In this document: one piece after another, positions 23,815 to 32,656 of the stretch
Layout: each line of letters starts with the position of its first letter
How positions within the stretch are numbered: the first letter of the stretch is position 1
Source: CAZKXU01 sp964556665
GTDB taxonomy: Bacteria > Bdellovibrionota_C > UBA2361 > CAZKXU01
NCBI GenBank assembly: GCA_964556665.1
Contig: CAZKXU010000028.1
Span: 1-34,067 of the forward strand
Direction of reading: 5' to 3'
Length of the DNA: 34,067 nt
Notes under the pieces: generated by a model
What the model was told of the DNA's origin: nothing
The model's input: the letters and a program-made list of their open reading frames with translations, nothing else
The model's database searches: none
Translations under genes and position numbers: made by a program

Positions 23815-23942
23815 TTGTAATTGCTCAAAAAGTGTGGGCAAATTCGAAACGGCCTCAAAGAAGTTGTAGGGGCGGATGGTAATCCGCCCCAGTGTGCGAA
23901 CGGCAGCTCGCACAATATTGCCCCGCAACCAAACAATTGTTA
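23815..23942. repeat. Family B repeat, copy 2
   Basis: Contains hairpin GGGGCGGAT/ATCCGCCCC (23869-23890) and hairpin GTGCGA/TCGCAC (about 23894-23913), with the left flank GTAATTGCTCAA shared with the 28447 copy. The end repeats are degraded. It fills the gap between the convergent cyclophilin and sulfatase genes and could serve as a bidirectional terminator, although T tracts are poor. Confidence 0.75.
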
Positions 23943-23947
23943 AAAAT

Positions 23948-25327
23948 CTACAGATACCCCAAGCTCTTTAACTGTTCTGTCTCTTCAGGAAGAGTTTTGA
24001 TTTCTTTAGTAGAGCCGCCGAGACTCTCGCCTTGATTCTTTAGAACATATTCAAGTTTGCTACGTAGTTGAGGAAATTCCTTCACACCTTTTGTCTGCTC
24101 TGCATTCAGCTCGAAAGGATCTTTTTCAAGATTGAATAGCTCGAACTGTTTAGTTGGTTTGTCATAAATCAACTTAAAAGGTGACTGTAAGATCCCCGCT
24201 TTGTAAGCTTTAATCGCGGTAGAGTTAAAGTCAACCTCGAAACTAATCGTGTGATCTTTTCTGAAGGGCTTACTGTGAAAAAGTTCCTCCATCCATCCTG
24301 GCCTTCGCAAGGAGTTAGTTTCGATAGTTGAGCTATCAAGATTAAGTATAGTAGAAAAAACTTCAGAAGTTGAGACAGGTTCTTCGACAAGTCTAGGCGT
24401 GAGTACTTTAGGTAGAGAAAATATCAAAGGAACCTGTATTAGTTCATTATATAAAGTCCGTGTGTGTCCGATCCAATCATGCTCCATAAACTCCTCCCCA
24501 TGATCGGCTGTAAGAATTACTAATGTATTATCTGAGAGTTTAGCGTCTTTAATAAACTGAATGACTCTACCAATCTGGCTATCTGTGTAGGAGATCTCCT
24601 CATGATAGAGACCATTTAAGTATTGCAGATCCTCTTTGGTCAGATTAGGAATTCTCTTTCGCAGCTCTCTAATATCCATGCCGGGCTGAAGTGATCCGCT
24701 GTATTTGGAGGTAAGATCAAACTGCGCATGATGCTGATAGTTATAATGAGGATCAAAATAGTGAAGAAACAGAAAGAAGCGCTGCTTAGTAAATTTATCC
24801 TGATTACTTTGGAGCCATTGTATGCCTCCATCAGAGACTTTTTCCGAGGTAACTGCATGATGAACATTGCCTTTAAATTTTACAATACGGTAATCATCAA
24901 AGCCCTGTTTAAATCCATGTTTAGCTGTAAGGAAAGTGTGGCTTACTCTACCAGCTGTCAGAAACCCACGTGCCTTAAGCTCCTCTGCCAATGTCGTGAA
25001 GCTGTCATCTAGTATGCTACTAACTTTCTTTACCTGATGTTGAGAGGGCATTAGGCCCGTCAAAAGGGATGCAATAGATGGTTTTGTCCATGGCGCAGAG
25101 CTGTATGAGTTTTTAAAACTCACCCCATTATTGGCAAGTTCGTCAATGTTTGGAGAGATGCTTTTGCCGTCGTATTGAACACCTAAGTGTCTTGCCCCTA
25201 ATGTGTCAATTACAATCAGTAAAATATTAAGATCTTCAAGTTTTGGTGTTGTAGGAGCGGCTCGATTGCATCCGTGAAGGAGAATTGCGCAAAGAAAAAG
25301 TAAGGCTACAAAGCTAGTACGATGCAT
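23948..25327 (-). CDS. Lipoprotein sulfatase-family hydrolase
   Basis: A lipobox LHGC (Cys20) follows a hydrophobic signal, so the protein should be lipid-anchored outside the cytoplasmic membrane. The alkaline-phosphatase-like core has LLIVIDTLGARHLG, SSAPWTKPSIASLLTG, HYFDPHYNY, and ILTADHGEEFMEHDWIGHT. The usual sulfatase CxPxR that becomes formylglycine is absent; a Thr or Ser in APWTKPS occupies the nucleophile region, as in related hydrolases. Many relatives read DTLRADHLG where this has DTLGARHLG. It may cleave sulfate or phosphate esters, or transfer phospho-groups. It ends with the C-terminal ELKSLGYL-type motif (EQLKSLGYL) common in this subfamily. Confidence 0.82.
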   Translation of the reverse strand: MHRTSFVALLFLCAILLHGCNRAAPTTPKLEDLNILLIVIDTLGARHLGVQYDGKSISPNIDELANNGVSFKNSYSSAPWTKPSIASLLTGLMPSQHQVKKVSSILDDSFTTLAEELKARGFLTAGRVSHTFLTAKHGFKQGFDDYRIVKFKGNVHHAVTSEKVSDGGIQWLQSNQDKFTKQRFFLFLHYFDPHYNYQHHAQFDLTSKYSGSLQPGMDIRELRKRIPNLTKEDLQYLNGLYHEEISYTDSQIGRVIQFIKDAKLSDNTLVILTADHGEEFMEHDWIGHTRTLYNELIQVPLIFSLPKVLTPRLVEEPVSTSEVFSTILNLDSSTIETNSLRRPGWMEELFHSKPFRKDHTISFEVDFNSTAIKAYKAGILQSPFKLIYDKPTKQFELFNLEKDPFELNAEQTKGVKEFPQLRSKLEYVLKNQGESLGGSTKEIKTLPEETEQLKSLGYL

Positions 25328-25481
25328 AGAGTTAGTATATATTCAAACTGTGGAATATTGCAAAATCTGCACTCTTTACAAAGAAGTTGCTAAGATTGGT
25401 TACACCACTACATTTTAGTCAAGCGCTGCATTATCTTTGCAGTAATCACTGTAGCCTATATCGGCAACTTCGTTATAAATA

Positions 25482-25547
25482 ATGCTAATAGAGCCTAAGA
25501 ATAATAAAGATAAGCTTGAAGAGTTAAAATCTTTAGGATACATGTAG
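25482..25547 (+). pseudogene. Probable 3' remnant of another sulfatase-family gene
   Basis: A 21-codon frame ends DKLEELKSLGYM and then TAG. This closely matches the end of the neighbouring sulfatase, EETEQLKSLGYL and TAG, but lies on the opposite strand and differs in codons, so it is not a recent local copy. An in-frame TAA stands two codons upstream of its ATG, and no other sulfatase motif precedes it. The rest of the 294-bp gap between the sulfatase and cysD genes shows only a promoter candidate. Confidence 0.5.
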
Positions 25548-25577
25548 TGGGGCAATTCATGCACTTTTGTGGCGCGT

Positions 25578-25607
25578 TTGCACGTGGAAAGTTTGCAATG
25601 TTATTAT
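25578..25607 (+). promoter_or_regulatory. Candidate sigma-70-type promoter of cysD-cysNC
   Basis: TTGCAC (25578-25583) and TATTAT (25602-25607) are 18 bases apart. A start point about 7 bases after the -10 would leave a leader of fewer than 10 bases, and no Shine-Dalgarno sequence precedes the ATG at 25622. Translation could be leaderless, or the promoter lies elsewhere. Confidence 0.35.
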
Positions 25608-25621
25608 AGCTACTATTAAAT

Positions 25622-26515
25622 ATGTTAAGTTACCTAGAGCAGCTAGAAGCTGAAAGTATTTATATCCTCCGCGAGGTTGCTGCTCAATTTGAGCGTCCGG
25701 TTATTCTTTACTCAGTGGGTAAAGATTCCTCGGTCTTACTTCGTCTGGCGCAGAAGGCTTTTTATCCTGGGAGAATTCCTTTTCCTCTGTTGCATGTTGA
25801 TACCGGCTATAAATTTAAGGAGATGTATGAGTTTAGGGATACATTCACTAAAGAGATTGGCGCAAATCTAATTATTTATCGAAACGAAGATGCAATTAAA
25901 AATAATACAAATCCATACGACTTAGGAACACAGAAGTGCTGTGGACTGCTTAAGACAAAAGCACTGTTAGACGCCTTAAAAGAGAATAAATTTAACGCCG
26001 CTATAGGTGGAGCTAGACGAGATGAGGAGCGCTCCCGCGCAAAGGAGCGGGTCTTCTCTTTTCGCGATCAATTTGGACAGTGGGAGCCGCGCAGTCAGCG
26101 TCCTGAGCTATGGAATCTATATAACGGCAAAATATTACAGAACGAGTCGATCCGCATCTTTCCGCTTTCTAATTGGACTGAGCTTGATATCTGGCACTAT
26201 ATATTGCTTGAAGAGATACCGATTGTGCCGCTGTATTACGCAAAAATGCGCAAGGTAGTAGTGCGCGGAGAGCAGCTCATTCCTATTGACTCTAAAGCGC
26301 GGGTTTTCTCTGGTGAAGAGCCCAAGGAGGTTATGTGCAGGTTTCGTACATTAGGGTGTGCTCCATGTACTGGTGCTATTAAGTCGACAGCGGACAACCT
26401 TCCAAAAATTATTGAGGAGATGGTTTTAGCTCGCACCTCTGAGCGTGCGACCCGTATTATAGATCATGACCAGGATGGTTCTATGGAGATGAAGAAACGG
26501 GAGGGGTATTTTTAG
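25622..26515 (+). CDS. cysD: Sulfate adenylyltransferase subunit 2 (CysD)
   Basis: CysD makes adenosine 5'-phosphosulfate from ATP and sulfate, driven by the GTPase CysN. The 297-aa protein carries the PP-loop motif YSVGKDSSVLLRLAQKAF near residues 30-48, LLHVDTGYKFKEMYEFRD, GGARRDEERSRAKER, and RFRTLGCAPCTGA near the C-terminus, all standard for CysD. The TAG stop abuts the ATG of cysNC, so the two are an operon. No cysH, cysC-only or sulfite reductase gene is in the window, so it cannot be said whether the product serves assimilation or sulfation. Confidence 0.95.
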   Translation: MLSYLEQLEAESIYILREVAAQFERPVILYSVGKDSSVLLRLAQKAFYPGRIPFPLLHVDTGYKFKEMYEFRDTFTKEIGANLIIYRNEDAIKNNTNPYDLGTQKCCGLLKTKALLDALKENKFNAAIGGARRDEERSRAKERVFSFRDQFGQWEPRSQRPELWNLYNGKILQNESIRIFPLSNWTELDIWHYILLEEIPIVPLYYAKMRKVVVRGEQLIPIDSKARVFSGEEPKEVMCRFRTLGCAPCTGAIKSTADNLPKIIEEMVLARTSERATRIIDHDQDGSMEMKKREGYF

Positions 26516-28432
26516 ATGTCTCTTGATAATATAACCCAATTTCTTGAACGTGCAAGACAGGCAACCTTGCTCCGTTTTTCGACAGCTGGCTCAGTTGATG
26601 ATGGTAAATCTACCTTAATAGGAAGACTGCTTCATGATTCAAAGAATATATTTGAGGATCAGATTGAATCGCTCAAGAAGCGTTCGCAAAGACGTGGAGC
26701 CGCAGGCTTAGAGCTTGCTCTAGTAACAGACGGTTTAAAAGCAGAGCAGGAGCAAGGGATAACAATAGATGTAGCCTACCGGTATTTTTCGACTCCAAAG
26801 CGACGCTTTATTCTGGCTGATACCCCTGGGCATGAGCAGTATACCCGTAATATGGCCACAGGCGCTTCGACTGCTGCGCTGACAATAGTCTTGGTGGATG
26901 CATCTAAAGGTATACTGCCACAGACGAAGCGGCATGCCTTCATCGCTTCCCTTATGGGTGTGCCGCGCCTTTTGGTTGCGGTTAATAAAATGGATCTAGT
27001 GCAGTACGAAGAGAAAGTATTTGAGCAGCATCGAGCGGATTTTATAAAGTTTGCGGAGCGGTTAGGAGTAAAAGAGCTAAAATTTATACCTGTCTCAGCA
27101 CTTGAAGGGGATAACGTAGTAGAGCCATCTACTAAAATGAGTTGGTACCACGGCGAAACGATTATTGAGTATCTTGAGAATGTATATGTGCAGGCCGATG
27201 AGAACCTAGTTGATTTTAGATTGCCGATACAGAGCATAATTAATCCGCATGCAGCATTCCGCGGTTTCGCTGGCAAAATTTCATCAGGGATACTAAAGAG
27301 CGGTGATGAAGTTATTGCACTGCCCTCAATGAAAAAAAGTCGGGTGAAGGGCATACATCTGCTTGGAAAAGGAACTGAGCTTAGGAATCTTGAGGAGGCT
27401 TTTCCAGGGCAGTCAGTCGTAGTAACTCTACATGACCAGCTAGATGTTGGCAGGGGCTCAATGCTGGTTAGACCAGGGAATCTTCCAAATATCCAGAATC
27501 AGTTTGAGGCTATGGTTGTGTGGATGAGTGACCATGAGCTTGATCCTAAGAAACAGTATCTGATTAAGCACACCGCCAGTGATAGCAAGGTCTTTATTAA
27601 TGAGATACGTTACCGCGTAGATGTTAATACCTTAAGTCGATTGGAGGCAGCACCGCTACATCTAAATGAAATCGGAAGAATTACCTTTACAGCCACACAG
27701 CCTTTATTCCTGGATTCATACCGTAATAATCGTGCAACCGGTAATTTTATTCTGGTCGAACCGGATACATTTCTTACAGTAGCAGCTGGCATGGTCATAG
27801 ATCGGCTGCCACAGGAATTTTTGGATGAACCACCTGTTGAAGGAGGGAAAAATCCGAAATCAAAGAATCTTCATCTTGAACAGAGCTTAATTGGAAGACA
27901 GGAGCGGGAGAAGAAGTTTGGTCACATAGCAAAGACTTATTGGTTCACAGGCCTTTCAGGTTCCGGCAAGTCTACCGTTGCTAAAGCCTTAGAGAAGGAA
28001 CTCTTTGATCGTGGTGCACCGATCTATAGGCTAGATGGGGATAATCTGCGAGGTGGGCTTAATCGAGATCTAGGCTTTTCAGCAAAGGACCGTGGAGAGA
28101 ATATTCGCCGAGTTGCTGAAGTGGCACGATTATTTAATGAAGCTGGTGTGAGTGTTATCTGCTCCTTTATCTCCCCTTTTAGGGCAGATCGTGAGGATGC
28201 TAAAAAAATAATCAGCTCGGATAGTTTTATAGAGATCTATTTAGAAACGCCGCTTGCTCTATGTGAAGAGCGCGATCCTCATAATCTTTATAGAAAAGCT
28301 CGCGCAGGAGAGATTAAGGATTTTACAGGAATTAGCTCACCTTATGAAGTTCCTCTTAAGCCTGATCTTGTGTTAGACACCTCAAAGTTGAGTGTAGCTG
28401 AATCTGTGAAGGTTATTTTAAGCAGTAGATAG
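26516..28432 (+). CDS. cysNC: Bifunctional sulfate adenylyltransferase subunit 1/adenylylsulfate kinase (CysNC)
   Basis: Two enzymes are fused. The CysN part (about residues 1-440) has GTPase motifs AGSVDDGKST, DTPGHEQYTRNM and NKMD, then two beta-barrel domains. The CysC part starts near residue 475 with FTGLSGSGKSTVAKAL, followed by YRLDGDNLRGGLNRDLGFS, the CSFISPFRADRED segment with the phosphorylated serine, and EVPLKPDLVLDTS. CysN drives APS synthesis with CysD and CysC phosphorylates APS to PAPS. At 638 aa this is the usual length. GGGAGGGG in the end of cysD serves as the ribosome-binding site. Confidence 0.95.
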   Translation: MSLDNITQFLERARQATLLRFSTAGSVDDGKSTLIGRLLHDSKNIFEDQIESLKKRSQRRGAAGLELALVTDGLKAEQEQGITIDVAYRYFSTPKRRFILADTPGHEQYTRNMATGASTAALTIVLVDASKGILPQTKRHAFIASLMGVPRLLVAVNKMDLVQYEEKVFEQHRADFIKFAERLGVKELKFIPVSALEGDNVVEPSTKMSWYHGETIIEYLENVYVQADENLVDFRLPIQSIINPHAAFRGFAGKISSGILKSGDEVIALPSMKKSRVKGIHLLGKGTELRNLEEAFPGQSVVVTLHDQLDVGRGSMLVRPGNLPNIQNQFEAMVVWMSDHELDPKKQYLIKHTASDSKVFINEIRYRVDVNTLSRLEAAPLHLNEIGRITFTATQPLFLDSYRNNRATGNFILVEPDTFLTVAAGMVIDRLPQEFLDEPPVEGGKNPKSKNLHLEQSLIGRQEREKKFGHIAKTYWFTGLSGSGKSTVAKALEKELFDRGAPIYRLDGDNLRGGLNRDLGFSAKDRGENIRRVAEVARLFNEAGVSVICSFISPFRADREDAKKIISSDSFIEIYLETPLALCEERDPHNLYRKARAGEIKDFTGISSPYEVPLKPDLVLDTSKLSVAESVKVILSSR

Positions 28433-28446
28433 GAATGGAGAAATTA

Positions 28447-28584
28447 TTGCAAGTGTAATTGCTCAATAAATACGGGTAAAATCGTAGGGGCAGCCAGACT
28501 TCGGCGAGCTCAGTCGAGTCGCGGCTGTCCCAGGGTGTGGGCTCCGCTCACACGGACACGGAGTTAATGAGCAAATACTTGCAA
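28447..28584. repeat. Family B repeat, copy 3, with terminal inverted repeats
   Basis: TTGCAAGT (28447-28454) and ACTTGCAA (28577-28584) are exact inverted ends, continued by a TTGCTCA/TGAGCAA pair. Inside lie GTAGGGGCAGCC, an extra insert of about 20 bases, a degraded partner GGCTGTCCC, and hairpin GTGTGGGC/GCTCACAC. It fills almost all of the gap between the convergent cysNC and prmC genes. Confidence 0.85.
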
Positions 28585-28590
28585 GTGAGG

Positions 28591-29469
28591 TCACTGCTTA
28601 AAATGAGCGGGTAATATTATTTTCGCAACTCGTTCTAACCCTGCAAGATCCTGAAAGAATGAGAGAGACTCTATTTGCACACTACTCTGCAATAACCCCT
28701 CAATTGCGCTTCGTTGATCCGAGCCGATCTCAAGAATTAATGCACCTCCAGGCTTAACAAAGCTGAATGCATTTTTAATAATTATACGATATGCGTCTAA
28801 GCCATCCTCCCCTGCAAAAAGAGCATTAGCTGGTTCATGTCGAGTTTCCGGTGACATGTTGGAGGCTCCAAGGGCTACGTAAGGAGGGTTGCTTATAATT
28901 AGATCAAACGCAGAATGCACCTCCGAAAACCAGTTGCTTTGGGAGATTTGAATCTGACTAGAAAAATTGTGATATCTTACATTGCGCTCAGCAATAGTAA
29001 GAGCAGCCGCACTTATATCCGTGGCAAGAATTGAAAAGGGATGCTTGTCTGCTGAGAGTGCAGAGGCCAACGCTATAGCAATAGCACCTGATCCGGTTGC
29101 CAGATCAAGTATAGATAGATTGCCTTGACGATTTTTTAGGAACTCTAATGCGACCTCTACTGCGCGCTCGGTCTCTGGACGAGGGATTAAAACATCAGAG
29201 GTGACCTCAAAATCCAGTCCCCAAAATTCCTTTCTACCGATGATGTATGCAATCGGCTCATATGCAATTCGTCTTTTAATAAGGTTCCAATATGCTTGAA
29301 ATATATGATCGGGAAGCTGGCGAGCAGATTCGGTTATGAGTGAGATGCGAGGAATATTGAGAATATGAATCAATAGAAGTTCGGCATCTAGACGTGGAGT
29401 GGTAGAGCTAGATAAGAGCGCTTCTTTCCCTTGTAATATCGCTGTTTCAATCGTGTGCTCCATTTTCAT
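28591..29469 (-). CDS. prmC: Peptide chain release factor N5-glutamine methyltransferase PrmC
   Basis: PrmC methylates the glutamine of the GGQ motif in release factors 1 and 2. The 292-aa protein has the helical N-terminal domain, a bridging segment YIIGRKEFWGLDFEVTSDVLIPRPET, the SAM-binding LDLATGSGAIAIALA, and the catalytic LIISNPPYVALG. prmC often follows prfA, but here it follows a membrane glycosyltransferase gene with only one base between stop and start, so the two are probably co-transcribed. The ATG at 29469 is followed two codons later by another ATG; either could be used. Confidence 0.93.
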   Translation of the reverse strand: MKMEHTIETAILQGKEALLSSSTTPRLDAELLLIHILNIPRISLITESARQLPDHIFQAYWNLIKRRIAYEPIAYIIGRKEFWGLDFEVTSDVLIPRPETERAVEVALEFLKNRQGNLSILDLATGSGAIAIALASALSADKHPFSILATDISAAALTIAERNVRYHNFSSQIQISQSNWFSEVHSAFDLIISNPPYVALGASNMSPETRHEPANALFAGEDGLDAYRIIIKNAFSFVKPGGALILEIGSDQRSAIEGLLQSSVQIESLSFFQDLAGLERVAKIILPAHFKQ

Positions 29470-29470
29470 C

Positions 29471-31078
29471 TTACTCTGTAAATTTGCAGATGTTTGTTAC
29501 ATGAGCCGCTAAATTCTCATATACATAAAATCCTGCAGAAATCTGGATGAAACTTTTGTTATAATTAGCATAGTTTGCAAGAACCATATTTTGTGTCGTC
29601 ATATCCTGCTCAAGTATGATTATAGCCTTGGGAGACTCACGCTTAATCAGATCCAAAAGTGTTATGCCTTGTAGTTTCGCCGCCTGCTCTGTAAACGCTG
29701 TTACAGTAAGATAGTTCTTAAACTGTGGAATTAGCGCAAAGAGAGGGCCAGGTCCGGCCACAACGGTATCAATAGGAAATGTCTGTGCGATGCAGTGGGC
29801 GTACGATTCCCTGATCTCTGTATCGCCGCTGTGGGTAAGGTGTGCCTCAGTAATAGAAGCAGTTTTTAGATATATTGTTATAAGCACAGTCAGCAATAGC
29901 GGAATTGAGAATGCTCGACTGCTGATAGTAGTGATGATTGCACGACTAAGTATTGCGCCCAATAGCGGGAAAATCAGAGGTATTAGGTGTTGTTCGTAAT
30001 GTGGAGGAATAACAAGTATAAAAAAAAGATAACTTCCTAATAAAGCCAGACAGTAATGCTTAAATATCTGTTCCTTTATTAATCCTGAGATAAACAGATA
30101 GGCTGCTAATATAATTAAAAGTAAGATCTCAGTAGGGTAGGTGAGGAAAAGATCAAATATGCGTGTCTGCTCACGTAAAAAGATATTTGGCATACAGTGG
30201 CGACAATGAGTAGCAGCAACTATAAAGGCATCTCCGTATCGAAAGAGATGCTGATACAGAAAAACCCCGGCACCAAGTACGCCGCCTAACACAAGCATAG
30301 CTATATCACGTCTACGCTCCCCATACTTTGTCAGCAGATAGTTAATGCCGATAAAGATTGAGAGATATGCAGCGTTAACATGAAATTCAAGGGTTAGGAT
30401 ACATAGTAATCCTAAAAGTAGATGAGTGAGAGGATTTTTGGAGCAGCTAAATTTCTCTGCTATAATAAGTAGAGTAAAAAAGGCAGCAAGCGCATATGAG
30501 TCGTTACGAGCGTTGATAAGATTAACAAAAGGCAAGGATACAGAGAGTAATGAGGTCGCGCAGATCGCAGCCTGATTCCCGAATTTATTTTTAGTAAACA
30601 GAAAACAGAGTACCAGAGAGACTAGTGCAAAGGAGTAAGAGAATAACCTTGCATTAGTTAAATTAACACCGAAAAAGTGTAGAAACCAGAGATATGGCAG
30701 GGTCATATACCCTGGACCACCACCGCTGACCATCGAAGTAGGTTCAGGGAATCGCCACATCATAGTATGAAAGGATCCAAAAGAATGGTAACCGCTAGCG
30801 GCATTAAGGTAGTATCCTTCATCCCAATTTAGGATATGCGGTAGAAATATAAGACGTGATTCAACTCCTACTAGTACAACACAAAGCAGTATTATTACAA
30901 GCCTAAGTCGTGGGGCGGCCTGTTCCCAATCTGTGGTAGTAAGTGACTTTGTTGTGAAAAAGATAAAGAGATAAATAGCCGTGATAAGAGGGAGAGAGAG
31001 GTAGAGGCGATGCCATCCAGCAAGAGCCAGACTGCAGCCAATTAGGGTTATAAGGGTAGGCAGTATAGCTCTTAGCAT
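29471..31078 (-). CDS. GT-C fold membrane glycosyltransferase (ArnT/PMT type)
   Basis: The 535-aa protein has about 11-13 membrane segments. Its first large extracytoplasmic loop contains WDEGYYLNAASG, the acidic catalytic motif of the ArnT/PMT/family 39 group, and later GGGPGYMTLPYLWFLHFFG. Such enzymes transfer a sugar from a polyprenyl-phosphate donor to lipid A, protein or glycan at the outer face of the cytoplasmic membrane. Donor and acceptor cannot be told. GGAAG lies 3 bases before the ATG, which is closer than usual. It diverges from rfbA, which makes a dTDP-sugar precursor. Confidence 0.72.
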   Translation of the reverse strand: MLRAILPTLITLIGCSLALAGWHRLYLSLPLITAIYLFIFFTTKSLTTTDWEQAAPRLRLVIILLCVVLVGVESRLIFLPHILNWDEGYYLNAASGYHSFGSFHTMMWRFPEPTSMVSGGGPGYMTLPYLWFLHFFGVNLTNARLFSYSFALVSLVLCFLFTKNKFGNQAAICATSLLSVSLPFVNLINARNDSYALAAFFTLLIIAEKFSCSKNPLTHLLLGLLCILTLEFHVNAAYLSIFIGINYLLTKYGERRRDIAMLVLGGVLGAGVFLYQHLFRYGDAFIVAATHCRHCMPNIFLREQTRIFDLFLTYPTEILLLIILAAYLFISGLIKEQIFKHYCLALLGSYLFFILVIPPHYEQHLIPLIFPLLGAILSRAIITTISSRAFSIPLLLTVLITIYLKTASITEAHLTHSGDTEIRESYAHCIAQTFPIDTVVAGPGPLFALIPQFKNYLTVTAFTEQAAKLQGITLLDLIKRESPKAIIILEQDMTTQNMVLANYANYNKSFIQISAGFYVYENLAAHVTNICKFTE

Positions 31079-31110
31079 CGACTTCCAGATTTGTTCGATT
31101 AATGTTATTT

Positions 31111-31128
31111 CTTGTCGGGCAGGACAAA
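31111..31128. promoter_or_regulatory. Short inverted repeat in the rfbA/glycosyltransferase divergent gap
   Basis: TTGTC and GACAA form five-base arms around GGGCAG in the 81-bp gap between two divergently transcribed genes. It may be an operator or chance. AAAGGG (31143 onward) is the ribosome-binding site for rfbA. Confidence 0.2.
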
Positions 31129-31159
31129 AAGTAACATAAGTTAGAAAGGGTTAGTATAT

Positions 31160-32038
31160 ATGAAAGGAATAGTATTAGCAGGCGGTACTGGCAGTAGACT
31201 TTATCCATTAACCAGCATTGTATGTAAACAGCTTCTTCCCGTATTTGATAAGCCGATGATCTACTATCCCTTATCCTCACTCATGTTGGCGGGAATTAGG
31301 GAAGTATTAATAATCTCTACACCTAAGGATACTCCAATTTTGGAAGGGGTCCTTGGCAACGGATCTAAATGGGGAATGAAGCTGAGTTTTTTAGTGCAGG
31401 AGAAGCCTGCCGGAATTGCGCAGGCATTTATCCTAGGAGAGAAGTTTATAGGGGACTCCTCAGTCACCTTAATTCTTGGTGATAATATCTTCTATGGCAA
31501 AACGGGACATGCTGAGGCGATTGGACGACATAATGATGATTCAGGAGCTACAATTTTCGGCTATCAGGTTACTAATCCAAGTGAGTTTGGTGTAATTGAA
31601 TTTGACAGTTCGGGTAAAGCTCTCAGTATTGAGGAGAAACCGGCTAAACCAAAATCTAATTTTGTAGTACCTGGTTTGTATGTTTATGATAGGGAGGTGG
31701 TTTCAATTTCTAAGGCTCTAAAACCTTCGGCACGAGGTGAGCTTGAAATTACAGATGTAAATGTAGAGTACCTCAAACGTGGTAAATTAAATGTAGTCCC
31801 GATGGGTCGCGGAGCCGCCTGGCTGGATACCGGTAACTCTGCTGCGCTACAGGAAGCCAGCACATTTATTGAAATTATTGAAAAGCGCCAAGGGCTAAAA
31901 ATTAGTTGCCCTGAGGAGATCGCAGCTCGCCGCGGCTTTATTGATGGTAAGCAGTTTCAAACACTCGTAGCCGCTCTTCCTAAATGCCAGTATCGGGAGT
32001 ATTTAGAGAAGGTGAATGCTGAGCTTTTTGGTGTATAG
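31160..32038 (+). CDS. rfbA: Glucose-1-phosphate thymidylyltransferase
   Basis: RfbA joins glucose-1-phosphate and dTTP into dTDP-glucose, the first step to dTDP-rhamnose and other deoxysugars of O-antigens and other glycans. The 292-aa protein shows the full family pattern: MKGIVLAGGTGSRLYPLT, KQLLPVFDKPMIYYPLSSLM, QEKPAGIAQAFILGE, LILGDNIFYG, VVPGLYVYD, GELEITDVN, and GAAWLDTGN. The rest of the pathway (rfbB, rfbC, rfbD) is not in this window; the next gene is an acetyltransferase, which might act on a dTDP-amino sugar, though nothing in the sequence shows this. Confidence 0.95.
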   Translation: MKGIVLAGGTGSRLYPLTSIVCKQLLPVFDKPMIYYPLSSLMLAGIREVLIISTPKDTPILEGVLGNGSKWGMKLSFLVQEKPAGIAQAFILGEKFIGDSSVTLILGDNIFYGKTGHAEAIGRHNDDSGATIFGYQVTNPSEFGVIEFDSSGKALSIEEKPAKPKSNFVVPGLYVYDREVVSISKALKPSARGELEITDVNVEYLKRGKLNVVPMGRGAAWLDTGNSAALQEASTFIEIIEKRQGLKISCPEEIAARRGFIDGKQFQTLVAALPKCQYREYLEKVNAELFGV

Positions 32039-32043
32039 CAGCT

Positions 32044-32544
32044 ATGGCGGGACCAGCCTCAATCTCCGTACGTACCGATCTTAGACCTGGAGACATCGGA
32101 TATATAATCTGGATGCACGGAGTACTTTACGCCAGGGAACAGGGATGGGACTCAACATTTGAGTCATATGTCGGAGAGCCCTTAAGTCAGTTTGCTAAGA
32201 AGCGTTCTCAGAGGGAGCGAATTTGGATTGCGGAGCAGAGTGGCAAGATAGTAGGAACAATTGCTATCGTCGAGGCCTTGAAGGAGACAGCGCAACTTCG
32301 CTGGTTATTGGTCACTCCTGATATGCGTGGAAATGGTCTGGGCCGCAGCTTGATGCAGAGTGCTATTCAGTTTTCTCGTGAACAGAGTTTTAGCTCAATA
32401 TTCCTTTGGACAGTAAGCGCCTTGCAGTCAGCGGCAAAGCTCTATAACTCCTTTAACTTTATGCTGACCGAGCGCATTACTCATCAGATCTGGGGCTCTA
32501 CAGTGACAGAGGAGCGGTACGATCTAAATTTGATTAATCTTTAA
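32044..32544 (+). CDS. GNAT-family N-acetyltransferase
   Basis: The 166-aa protein starts with a segment resembling GNAT domains found next to MarR domains (RPGDIGYIIWMHGVLYAREQ), then ERIWIAEQSGKIVGTIAIVE, LRWLLVTPDMRGNGLGRSLM with the acetyl-CoA-binding R/Q-x-x-G-x-G/A loop, and LWTVSALQSAAKLYNSFNFM. The substrate is unknown. The start is five bases after the rfbA stop with no obvious ribosome-binding site, so translation may depend on rfbA. Candidates are an amino-sugar nucleotide (from context) or an amino acid or antibiotic (from family). Confidence 0.8.
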   Translation: MAGPASISVRTDLRPGDIGYIIWMHGVLYAREQGWDSTFESYVGEPLSQFAKKRSQRERIWIAEQSGKIVGTIAIVEALKETAQLRWLLVTPDMRGNGLGRSLMQSAIQFSREQSFSSIFLWTVSALQSAAKLYNSFNFMLTERITHQIWGSTVTEERYDLNLINL

Positions 32545-32656
32545 GATTTACATACTTAGTGTGATGGAATATTAGAGGCTCCCTCTACTTGCAGTCTTTT
32601 TTTGAGATTAACAGCAAGCATTTTGATACTGTAACATTAGATTTTTCCGATCCACT

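Noticed and set aside
25328..25621. Riboswitch or attenuator before cysD
   Set aside because: I found no recognisable SAM or other riboswitch fold; only a weak promoter and the sulfatase remnant.
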